A stretch of 22,851 bases of DNA from Haliscomenobacter sp038240665. Lineage in GTDB: Bacteria > Bacteroidota > Bacteroidia > Chitinophagales > Saprospiraceae. The notes beneath the pieces were generated by a model. It made no database searches. It saw only the letters and a program-made list of their open reading frames with translations, and had not been told where the DNA came from. Both the position numbers and the translations under genes were made by a program. Numbering within the stretch: position 1 is the stretch's first letter; each line of letters begins with the position of its first letter. Below are positions 8,700-15,270 of this stretch, one piece after another. The stretch spans positions 1 to 22,851 of the forward strand of contig JBBRGN010000040.1 of the NCBI GenBank assembly GCA_038240665.1, given 5' to 3'.

Positions 8700-9545
8700 A
8701 TGAAGAGGTTTCTGTTGTTAATTGTCATCCTTTTGCCAAGTTTATTGATCGGACAAAAGGCCGATGTCGATTTCGGCTTCATGGGGGCAATTTCTCTTTA
8801 CAGCGGTGATTTATCGCCAAAAGAATTTGGTATCTACCTCAAAGATATTGGCATCAGCGGCGGTGTTTTCATTAGAAATCGTTATTCCCGAGCTTTGGCG
8901 TTTAGAACGGGTTTGTCCTATATCTCGATCAAAGGGAATGAACGCAATGGCGGTAACCTACAGCGGGGTTTAGCTTTCCGAAACAACATGATCGAGCTTT
9001 CAGGAGTCGCAGAATTAAGTCTTTTTCATTTTGGTTACGACCGCTCCAAAACAACCTTTGGCCCTTATTTGGTGGCTGGATTAGCGGCAATTTATTCTGA
9101 TCCCCATTATGCTTCCAACGGTGGATGGGTTCAAGCCAGAAGCCTAGGTACGGAAGGCCAAGGACTAGCGGGATACCATGCTAGATACAGTCCTATTCAG
9201 TTTTCCACGCCTTTTGGTATTGGTTTACAAGTGATCATTCGCGACCGCTGGACGATTGGCTATGAAGTAGTAATGCGCCGGGCATTGGGCGATTACTTAG
9301 ATGATGTCAGCAATAACACCGTTAAATTTGGTGATGTAGTTAAGGGGAATGGGGCATTGGCTGCTCAGTTCAGCAACCCAGTATTGGAAAACAAACCTGA
9401 AAACTACGGTACTACTTATGTTCGTGGGGGGCGATTTGTAGATTATTACTATTTATCTTCTTTAACGGTAGCTTTTCGCATTGTCAATGTCGGTCGCTCC
9501 AAAAGCCGGTATATGGAGAAAAATGCCTGCCCTAGGTTTTATTGA
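8700..9545 (+). CDS. DUF6089-family outer-membrane protein
   Basis: This is a secreted, probably beta-barrel protein of a family common in Bacteroidota. Starting at ATG 8700, three codons inside the longest frame, gives a compact signal peptide (MKRFLLLIVILLPSLLIGQ). Family hallmarks visible are GDLSPKEFG near the mature N-terminus, PYLVAGLAAI in mid-protein, LGTEGQGLAGYHARYSPIQFSTPFGIG, and RRALGDYLDDVS before the last strands. The C-terminus reads KNACPRFY, resembling the CPRF-type ends of homologues. The molecular function of the family is not established; a structural or assembly role in the outer membrane is only a guess. The gene is a single unit, with a 168-base gap before the next gene. 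Confidence 0.87.
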   Translation: MKRFLLLIVILLPSLLIGQKADVDFGFMGAISLYSGDLSPKEFGIYLKDIGISGGVFIRNRYSRALAFRTGLSYISIKGNERNGGNLQRGLAFRNNMIELSGVAELSLFHFGYDRSKTTFGPYLVAGLAAIYSDPHYASNGGWVQARSLGTEGQGLAGYHARYSPIQFSTPFGIGLQVIIRDRWTIGYEVVMRRALGDYLDDVSNNTVKFGDVVKGNGALAAQFSNPVLENKPENYGTTYVRGGRFVDYYYLSSLTVAFRIVNVGRSKSRYMEKNACPRFY

Positions 9546-9682
9546 TTAAGTAATATTTTTTAAAATTCAAAAATCAGCCTTAAGTTCTCGCTCTCATCAG
9601 CTTAAGCATAGAAATCTTCTAATGAAATCATATGGGAAAATAAATTTTACTTAAGAAGTCTTCTGTTCTTATCATTTTGCCT

Positions 9683-9690
9683 TAACTTTG
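9683..9690 (+). promoter_or_regulatory. -7 element TAACTTTG upstream of the ArsC-like gene
   Basis: TAACTTTG matches the Bacteroidota -7 consensus TAnnTTTG and ends 23 bases before the ATG at 9714. The -33 region (TTCTG at 9661-9665) is only a partial match. The element sits inside the dyad CTTAAC-N5-GTTAAG (9681-9697), which could be an operator. Confidence 0.55.
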
Positions 9691-9713
9691 TGTTAAGTCA
9701 ACTTTAAACTTTC

Positions 9714-10163
9714 ATGTCCTTTTCAAAAAGAGTTCTTGTAGCAAGTCATGCCAATGGTGGGTTTAACAACATCACCGTAGCTTATCTTCGTTGTTACGGA
9801 GATAAGCAAGCTGCATTTGAAAGTGCTGTTGTCGAACCGCAATCCCCTAATGGATGGGCCATTAAAGTTATGGCTGAAGACAACATCGATATCACTTCTT
9901 ACCAGCATGTTTTGATTTCCGATTTGGTTAAGATTGAATTTGACTATGCCATTGTCCTCAAAGAAGATGGCCACCCTGTAATTTCATTACCTGCTTTAGC
10001 TCGAGTAACAAAGAAAATTCAAATCACCGTTGCCTCCACAAAGGATCTGGATCCAGAACAAACACTTGTCTACTACCGAGAAACACGGGAACGCATCAAA
10101 AAACGCGTTTTAAAGTTCATTGGTCAGGAACTTATGCCCGAAATCCACGAAAGCCCGAAATAA
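9714..10163 (+). CDS. ArsC / low-molecular-weight phosphatase-fold protein with lost active site
   Basis: The protein of 149 residues aligns by eye, without gaps at the N-terminus, with arsenate reductase/low-molecular-weight tyrosine phosphatase proteins. RVLVAS...N opens the fold, YLRCYG (24-29) matches the family's WLRHYG helix end, AIKVMAEDNIDIT matches the AIKVMKEIGIDIS region, FDYAIVL is the central strand, and YYRETRERIKKRVLKFI is the C-terminal helix. In the family the P-loop reads CTGNSCRS. Here it reads SHANGGFN, with Ser11 at the nucleophile position and Phe17 at the phosphate-binding Arg, so dephosphorylation or arsenate reduction by the usual mechanism seems impossible. A binding or regulatory role is inferred. 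It lies 115 bases before ppk1, on the same strand, with its own promoter. Confidence 0.65.
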   Translation: MSFSKRVLVASHANGGFNNITVAYLRCYGDKQAAFESAVVEPQSPNGWAIKVMAEDNIDITSYQHVLISDLVKIEFDYAIVLKEDGHPVISLPALARVTKKIQITVASTKDLDPEQTLVYYRETRERIKKRVLKFIGQELMPEIHESPK

Positions 10164-10278
10164 GTTTACAAGAACTTAACCTCTCAAGGTTCCGAATACT
10201 GATAAAAAAAGTATTATTTTGAATGTTATGTTCATTACGAACGGTTCATAGGTTTATTTATCCCGTTTACGCAAATCA

Positions 10279-12333
10279 ATGGAGCACGCACCCTATCACA
10301 AAAGAGACACCAGTTGGTTGGCTTTTAATCACCGGGTTTTGCAAGAGGCAAAGGATCCTGCCGTACCCTTGTATGAGCGCATAAAGTTTTTGGCCATTTA
10401 CAGTTCCAACTTGGATGAGTTTTATCGGGTTCGGGTATCAGCTATACGGCATTTTAAAGATCTAAAACGGGAAGACCGGCTTGAATGGTTGGATTTACGG
10501 CCTAAAAAAGAACTCAAGCACATCAAATCGGTTGTCCACCAACAGCAAACCGAGTTTGGATCTGTTTTTAGAAATCAGATCATTCCAGCGTTGCGGCAAC
10601 AACACATCCAGTTAATCAACGATTTTAACGCTTTTACACCGACTCAACTGGAGTTTGCTGCCGTTTATTTTCGAGAAAAAGTATTGCCACTGCTCCATGT
10701 GACCTACATCGGCGAAGAAGACGAAGCGCCTTTTTTGGAAAATCAGCACCTGCATTTTGTCGTAAATATCGATGAAGTGGATCACTTAGGGTTGGTGAAT
10801 ATTCCTACCGAGAGCTTGCCCCGCTTTCAAGTACTTCCGAGTGGGCCTGATGATTTGGTGGTAACCTTTTTAGATGAAATCATCCGTGCCAACTTGCACC
10901 TTTTGTTTGCAGGACATCAACTTACCGCATTTTCAATCAAGATCTCTCGGGATGGAGAACTGTATTTAGATGAAGAATATTCCGGCGATTTGGTTGAAAA
11001 AATCAAAGAGAGCCTGAACCATCGCAATGCGGGTTCCCCCACGCGCCTTTTGTACGACAGCGCCATGAGTATCACGCTCACCAAACGTTTGAAACAAATT
11101 TTTCATCTGAAAAAAAACGACCTTTTTCCCGGCGGCCGTTACCACAACTTCAATAATTTTTTTGGGTTTCCTGCGCCGGAAAACGCTGCTTTTCTTCATG
11201 ATGAAGCAATGCCTCCCTTGCCTCATCCGCGAATAGCTGAGACCAGCTCGATGATGGCCATATTGGATCAGGAAGAGTTGTTGTTCCATTTTCCTTATCA
11301 GCGCTACGATTACATTGTACGTTTGTTGGAAGAAGCGGCAATTGATCCGGCGGTGGAATCCATCCAGATTACCTTATACCGTGTAGCTTCCCAATCTGCG
11401 GTAGTGAAAGCTTTGCTCTTGGCACTTGAAAATGGCAAATTCGTTTTTGCTTTTGTGGAGGCCAAAGCCCGATTTGACGAAGCATCAAATCTTTTTTGGG
11501 GACAAGCGCTCGAACAAGCAGGAGCTACAGTACATTATTCCAAACCGAAAATCAAAGTACACAGTAAGATTTTTTTGATTAGAAAAAAAATAACGGGAGG
11601 CTACCGCGATTATGCCTACTTGGGTACGGGCAATTTTAACGAAAAAACCGCCAAAATTTATGGTGATCATGCCTTGCTGACTACAGATTCACGCTTAACT
11701 GCAGAAGTAGAAGATGTTTTTGCCATTTTGAAAGACCAAACGCCTACAAAACCATTCGAGCACCTGTTGGTTTCGCCGATCAATACGCGATCAGGGTTTG
11801 TACAACGCATTCAACGGGAGATCGAACATGCCCAAGCCGGAAAACCAGCCTATATGATCATCAAGATGAATAGCTTGGAAGATTTAGCCATGGTTGATTA
11901 CTTATATGCGGCCAGTGGAGCGGGCGTGAAAATACAACTCATCATTCGCGGAATCTGTTGTTTGGTGGCGGATGAGCCGGGCTGGAGCGAAAACATTGAA
12001 GTGATCAGCATCATTGATCGGTATTTGGAACATGCTCGGGTGTATATTTTTGGGAATGGCGGTGATGAAGAACTGTTGCTGGCTTCGGCCGACTGGATGA
12101 CGCGTAACCTGGATCGGCGGGTGGAAGTAGTGTTCCCCATCTATAATCAAAAGTTGAGACAAGAACTTCGGCACATCATCAATTTTCAGTTAGCGGACAA
12201 TACGAAATCCCGTTACATTGATGCGTCCTTAACCAATCCTTACAAAGAAAGGCATCTCAATCAGCCTGCTGTTCGTTCCCAAAGGGATACCTATTTTTAC
12301 CTGAAAGATAAACTAGAAACGAGCCAAGAATAA
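10279..12333 (+). CDS. ppk1: Polyphosphate kinase 1
   Basis: PPK1 reversibly transfers the gamma-phosphate of ATP to inorganic polyphosphate. All four domains are visible. The N-terminal domain has SWLAFNHRVLQEA and FLAIYSSNLDEFYRVRV; a head domain spans about residues 108-300. The two phospholipase D-like catalytic domains hold His428 in KIKVHSKIF, the position of the autophosphorylated His435 of E. coli, and His585 in YLEHARVYIF, equivalent to His592. FVEAKARFDEASN, YLGTGNFNEKTA, IRGICCLV and SADWMTRNLDRRVEV are further signatures. The length of 684 residues is normal. It stands between the ArsC-like gene and the betaine-lipid pair, all on the same strand, consistent with a phosphate-related locus. 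No exopolyphosphatase (ppx) gene is present. Confidence 0.96.
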   Translation: MEHAPYHKRDTSWLAFNHRVLQEAKDPAVPLYERIKFLAIYSSNLDEFYRVRVSAIRHFKDLKREDRLEWLDLRPKKELKHIKSVVHQQQTEFGSVFRNQIIPALRQQHIQLINDFNAFTPTQLEFAAVYFREKVLPLLHVTYIGEEDEAPFLENQHLHFVVNIDEVDHLGLVNIPTESLPRFQVLPSGPDDLVVTFLDEIIRANLHLLFAGHQLTAFSIKISRDGELYLDEEYSGDLVEKIKESLNHRNAGSPTRLLYDSAMSITLTKRLKQIFHLKKNDLFPGGRYHNFNNFFGFPAPENAAFLHDEAMPPLPHPRIAETSSMMAILDQEELLFHFPYQRYDYIVRLLEEAAIDPAVESIQITLYRVASQSAVVKALLLALENGKFVFAFVEAKARFDEASNLFWGQALEQAGATVHYSKPKIKVHSKIFLIRKKITGGYRDYAYLGTGNFNEKTAKIYGDHALLTTDSRLTAEVEDVFAILKDQTPTKPFEHLLVSPINTRSGFVQRIQREIEHAQAGKPAYMIIKMNSLEDLAMVDYLYAASGAGVKIQLIIRGICCLVADEPGWSENIEVISIIDRYLEHARVYIFGNGGDEELLLASADWMTRNLDRRVEVVFPIYNQKLRQELRHIINFQLADNTKSRYIDASLTNPYKERHLNQPAVRSQRDTYFYLKDKLETSQE

Positions 12334-12444
12334 GCTGGCATTTTTGATGAGGCTATTATCCCATCATTCTTTAACTCTAGGGCCGTCATCTTTTATCCTC
12401 TTGGCGCTGTTGATCAATCAGGATTTTTGCAACGCAATTGAACC

Positions 12445-12474
12445 TTTGGCGAACCAAATATTTTCTTAACTTTG
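12445..12474 (+). promoter_or_regulatory. Bacteroidota-type promoter for the btaA operon
   Basis: TTTG at 12445-12448 and TAACTTTG at 12467-12474 match the -33 and -7 consensus elements, with an 18-base spacer (usual about 19). It is the best two-part promoter match in the window. Transcription would start near 12480. Confidence 0.6.
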
Positions 12475-12500
12475 CCCTCTGTATACCATCATTATGGTGC

Positions 12501-12530
12501 AAAACCAAAGCTAATGCCTTGGTTTTAGCT
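12501..12530 (+). promoter_or_regulatory. Two mutually exclusive hairpins in the btaA leader
   Basis: AAAACCAA (12501-12508) can pair with TTGGTTTT (12519-12526) around a 10-base loop. Alternatively AGCTAA (12509-12514) can pair with TTAGCT (12525-12530), also around a 10-base loop. The segments interlock, so only one stem can form fully. It may be a switch or a coincidence in AT-rich DNA; no known riboswitch class was recognised. Confidence 0.3.
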
Positions 12531-12654
12531 GATTTAATTAAGTGTACGTTTACCGCTTAGATGAATTAGCTCTCTTATATCCCGATGGACATTTTCACTC
12601 AAACCGTAAACCTTACCCCAGCAATCAGTCAAAAAACTAATCAAAAAAACTATT

Positions 12655-13812
12655 GTGAAAAGTGTAAACCATATTCGAGATTGGGTATTTCGTCAAGTAC
12701 ATGGTAACAATTTGGTGTACAATACCTGCTGGGAAGATCCCCGCTGTGATCGCGAATTGATGCAGTTGGATGCCAATAGCAATGTGGTCATGATCACTAG
12801 CGCTGGCTGCAATGCTTTGGATTATCTACTGGATAACCCAAATTCTATTCACTGCATCGATATGAACCCACGTCAGAATGCTTTGTTGCAACTCAAGTTG
12901 GCTATTTTCAAAAAAGGAGATTTCAAACACCTCTTCCATATGTTTGGAGAAGGTGCTTTGCCAGAAATCAAAGAATATTACAAAGAAACGTTGCGTCCAG
13001 CATTGCCTGAATTCGCGCAAGAATATTGGGATGACAACCTGAATTTTTTCAATGGCAAAGGCATACGCAAAACTTTTTACCATTACAGTACTTCCGGTAC
13101 TTTTGCTTGGGTAGCTTATAAGTACCTTAAAGGTCGTAAAAACCTTTTCCGCAAGGTTCAGAAAATGTTCAATGCGGCAACTTTGGAGGAACAAGCAGCG
13201 ACCTACTATCAAGTGGAGGAAAAAATCCTCAACAAGCTGGTAGAATTTGTCGTTAATCGCCATTTTACCATGTGTTTAGTGGGTGTTCCACGTAGCCAGC
13301 AAGAGTTGTTTGTTGAAAAATACGACCGTGGTGCGCTGGGGTTTTTACAGGAATGCTTGCGCAAGGTGTTCACCCTTCTGCCCAGTGCTGACAACTATTT
13401 TTGGCGCCTCTACCTCAATGGTCAGTATACCCATGATTGTTGCCCATCTTACTTGAAACAAGGCAACTTTGCTGCGCTTGTTGGTGGCGTAGCAAAAGTA
13501 CAGACCCATACGTCCACCATGAGTGATTTTTTGAAAAACAACCCTAAAGCTTATTCGCATTATGTGTTGTTAGATCACCAGGATTGGTTGGCTGCTAATA
13601 ACATTCAAGCACTTGAAGAAGAATGGCAGTTGATTTTGAAAAACAGCCGTCCAGGAACAAAAATCTTGTTGCGTTCGGCTGCACACGAAGTTGACTTCTT
13701 TCCACAATTTGTACTTGATGCTGTTGATTTTGAGCAGGAAGTAACTGCCAAAACGCATGTATTGGATCGTGTAGGAACTTACGCCAGCGTTTATTTGGCG
13801 ATTGTAAAATAG
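12655..13812 (+). CDS. btaA: BtaA-like 3-amino-3-carboxypropyl transferase (DUF3419)
   Basis: In Rhodobacter, BtaA moves the 3-amino-3-carboxypropyl group of S-adenosylmethionine onto diacylglycerol to form diacylglyceryl-homoserine, the first step of DGTS betaine-lipid synthesis. This protein of 385 residues has the DUF3419 features: YNTCWEDPRCDRE at 22-34, the SAM-binding strand VVMITSAGCNALDYLL (44-59), IHCIDMNPRQNALLQLK (65-81), NYFWRLYLNGQY in mid-protein, and the SHYVLLDHQDWL block near the C-terminus. The start is GTG; no in-frame ATG precedes the conserved N-terminus. The btaB-like gene next door strongly supports the assignment. Function was inferred from family and context, and other DUF3419 members could use a different acceptor. 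Confidence 0.85.
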   Translation: MKSVNHIRDWVFRQVHGNNLVYNTCWEDPRCDRELMQLDANSNVVMITSAGCNALDYLLDNPNSIHCIDMNPRQNALLQLKLAIFKKGDFKHLFHMFGEGALPEIKEYYKETLRPALPEFAQEYWDDNLNFFNGKGIRKTFYHYSTSGTFAWVAYKYLKGRKNLFRKVQKMFNAATLEEQAATYYQVEEKILNKLVEFVVNRHFTMCLVGVPRSQQELFVEKYDRGALGFLQECLRKVFTLLPSADNYFWRLYLNGQYTHDCCPSYLKQGNFAALVGGVAKVQTHTSTMSDFLKNNPKAYSHYVLLDHQDWLAANNIQALEEEWQLILKNSRPGTKILLRSAAHEVDFFPQFVLDAVDFEQEVTAKTHVLDRVGTYASVYLAIVK

Positions 13813-13822
13813 TTTGTTCAAT

Positions 13823-13869
13823 GAAGGGTTTGATGACCAGCTATTGCGCCGTCAAACCCTTCTTTTTTT
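13823..13869 (+). terminator. Intrinsic terminator between btaA and btaB
   Basis: GAAGGGTTTGA (13823-13833) pairs perfectly with TCAAACCCTTC (13852-13862), directly followed by seven T residues. It starts 10 bases after the btaA stop and ends 25 bases before the btaB start, which leaves no room for a separate promoter. btaB expression should therefore depend on read-through. Confidence 0.8.
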
Positions 13870-13894
13870 GTCAAAACAGTCGAAACCAACCATC

Positions 13895-14551
13895 ATGTCA
13901 AATATTACCGAAAAATTTGAGCAGCTAACGGAGATCGAACAAAATCAAAACATCCAGCGCTATTATAGATTACAATCCAAGATTTATGACGCTACCCGTT
14001 GGTCTTTTTTGTTTGGCCGCAAACAAATTATCCGGGAGATCCCTTTACCGGATGATGGCGCTTGGCAAATCCTAGAAATTGGATTTGGTACAGGTTACAA
14101 CATTGGTCGTTTGGTAAAGCGTTTTCGTAAAGCTCAATTTTTTGGTTTGGATGTATCGGAAGACATGCAGCGCTTGGCTACCAAAAACCTCGCTGCTTAC
14201 CAAGATCGTGTTCATTTAGAAGCACGCCCTTATCTGTTTGGAGCAACAGAATGGCATGGAAAATTTGACGCCATCCTTTTTTCTTATTCCCTGACCATGA
14301 TCAATCCACAGTGGAAAGAATTGCTTCAGCAAGCCAAGGAAGACCTGAAACCAGGTGGATTTATTGCCGTGACTGATTTCCACAATAGCCGCAACTTGTG
14401 GTTCAAGAAACACATGGCGCTCAATCACGTACGGATGGATAGTCACCTGGTTCCCGTGCTAAAAGAGCTTTTCCAAACGGTGATTGAAGAAGTGAAAACT
14501 GCCTATTCAGGGGTTTGGGAATACCTGGTATTCATGGGGCGCAAAAACTAA
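13895..14551 (+). CDS. btaB: BtaB-like N-methyltransferase for betaine lipid
   Basis: BtaB uses three S-adenosylmethionine molecules to trimethylate diacylglyceryl-homoserine to DGTS. This class I methyltransferase of 218 residues carries the BtaB-type N-terminus (RYYRLQSKIYDATRWSFLFGR, about residues 22-42), motif I LEIGFGTGYN (60-69), motif II FFGLDVS, the IL/FSYSLTM segment at motif IV, and LKPGGFIAVTDFH after it. ATG at 13895 gives the family-like N-terminus; the frame is open 81 bases further upstream, but that part runs through the terminator hairpin. It follows the btaA-like gene by 82 bases on the same strand. A ubiquinone-type methyltransferase is the alternative, made unlikely by the neighbour. 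Confidence 0.85.
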   Translation: MSNITEKFEQLTEIEQNQNIQRYYRLQSKIYDATRWSFLFGRKQIIREIPLPDDGAWQILEIGFGTGYNIGRLVKRFRKAQFFGLDVSEDMQRLATKNLAAYQDRVHLEARPYLFGATEWHGKFDAILFSYSLTMINPQWKELLQQAKEDLKPGGFIAVTDFHNSRNLWFKKHMALNHVRMDSHLVPVLKELFQTVIEEVKTAYSGVWEYLVFMGRKN

Positions 14552-14568
14552 CTGATCTTACCTTAAGA

Positions 14569-14994
14569 ATGATTCAATACCAAATCGAAGCTGACTTGAA
14601 TGCGGATGCTTTCATTGCTGTTTTGGAAGCATCCACCTTGGCCGAACGCCGTCCGGTTGGGAACCCGGAGCGCATCGAAATCATGCTCCGTCAGGCAGAC
14701 CTGATTGTAACTGCCCGAACCGAAGATGGGACCTTGGTAGGGGTAGCGCGTAGTATTTCCGATTTTGTCTATTGTACTTACCTTTCCGATCTGGCGGTGA
14801 GTCAATCCCATCAGCGACAAGGCATCGGAATTGAATTGATCAGGCAAACCAAGTTAGCGGCGCCGCAAGCCAACCTCATCTTATTGTCGGCGCCAGCAGC
14901 GGTAGATTACTATCCAAAAATTGGAATGGAGCATCACCCCCATGCTTTTATGCTGCGTAAAGTAGAAGATTTAGACCTTTCTAAGGACAAATAA
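14569..14994 (+). CDS. GNAT-family N-acetyltransferase
   Basis: This small acetyltransferase of 141 residues should transfer an acyl group from acyl-CoA to an unknown amine. Visible GNAT features are the strand VGVARSISDF, the YLSDLAVSQSHQRQGIGIELI stretch (Q/RxxGxG/A acetyl-CoA loop in QRQGIG), and the C-terminal segment AVDYYPKIGME. No sequence feature points to a substrate. ATG at 14569 lies 17 bases after the btaB-like stop; the open frame reaches back into btaB, but the extension has no domain content. The tight spacing suggests it is the third gene of the betaine-lipid operon, though a link to lipid chemistry is only inferred from position. Confidence 0.87.
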   Translation: MIQYQIEADLNADAFIAVLEASTLAERRPVGNPERIEIMLRQADLIVTARTEDGTLVGVARSISDFVYCTYLSDLAVSQSHQRQGIGIELIRQTKLAAPQANLILLSAPAAVDYYPKIGMEHHPHAFMLRKVEDLDLSKDK

Positions 14995-15043
14995 CCTAAA
15001 AATTGGCTTCATCACGCATTTGAGGTTGTAAAAAGCGTAAAAA

Positions 15044-15145
15044 ATGATCGAACAATGTCTGATTCGACTCCCCAGCGAAAGCATTTTTGAACTATCTTTA
15101 CACACCTTTTTAAAAAAGCTTTTTTTCTTGCCTAACCACAAATAA
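15044..15145 (+). CDS. Possible 33-codon leader peptide upstream of ilvC
   Basis: The open frame begins MIEQCLIRLPSES and ends FFLPNHK. Ten of its 33 residues are Leu or Ile, but not in the runs typical of classical attenuators. It is followed within 80 bases by two stem-loops before ilvC. No ribosome site stands out. This is a hypothesis, not a confident gene. Confidence 0.15.
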   Translation: MIEQCLIRLPSESIFELSLHTFLKKLFFLPNHK

Positions 15146-15152
15146 AATCAAA

Positions 15153-15225
15153 GTTTTCACTGCATTTGGTGAAACTACAACGGGTAGATTACCGAATAAA
15201 CAGCGGATAATCTAAGGAATTACCC
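15153..15225 (+). promoter_or_regulatory. Structured leader of ilvC, two stem-loops
   Basis: The first stem is GTTTTCAC (15153-15160) with GTGAAAC (15169-15175), one base bulged. The second is nested: GGG (15182-15184) with CCC (15223-15225) enclosing TAGATTACC (15185-15193) with GG-A-TAATCTA (15205-15214, one bulged A). No T-run follows. A weak -7-like TATCTTTA lies at 15093-15100. Confidence 0.3.
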
Positions 15226-15270
15226 AATTTACAAAACTCATTTTAGCAATAGATAAAAACCATCATTATC

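Larger units (their letters stand above)
12334..12654 (+). other. ppk1-btaA intergenic region and long btaA leader
   Basis: This 321-base stretch has no convincing gene. A strong promoter match lies at 12445-12474. It leaves an untranslated leader of about 170 bases before the GTG start of the btaA-like gene, with a small hairpin (ACCAT/ATGGT, 12485-12498) followed by overlapping alternative stems at 12501-12530. A 5-bp stem TGATG/CATCA soon after the ppk1 stop is too weak to call a terminator. Confidence 0.5.

Noticed and set aside
10230..10242. GTTC-N5-GAAC dyad upstream of ppk1
   Set aside because: The half-sites are only 4 bases, which is expected by chance.
12501..12530. H-type pseudoknot from the two interlocking stems
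   Set aside because: The connecting loops would have zero length, which is not sterically workable; mutually exclusive hairpins are more plausible.
12585..12704. Small ATG frame (about 39 codons) in the btaA leader, starting MDIFTQ
   Set aside because: It overlaps the start of btaA in another frame, has no ribosome site or recognisable composition, and is probably chance.
13814..13894. Upstream extension of the btaB-like frame
   Set aside because: It runs through the intrinsic terminator; ATG at 13895 begins the family-like N-terminus.
15112..15125. A6GCT6 palindrome upstream of ilvC as a terminator
   Set aside because: It has no loop and only weak A-T pairs, and lies over 100 bases from the preceding stop.
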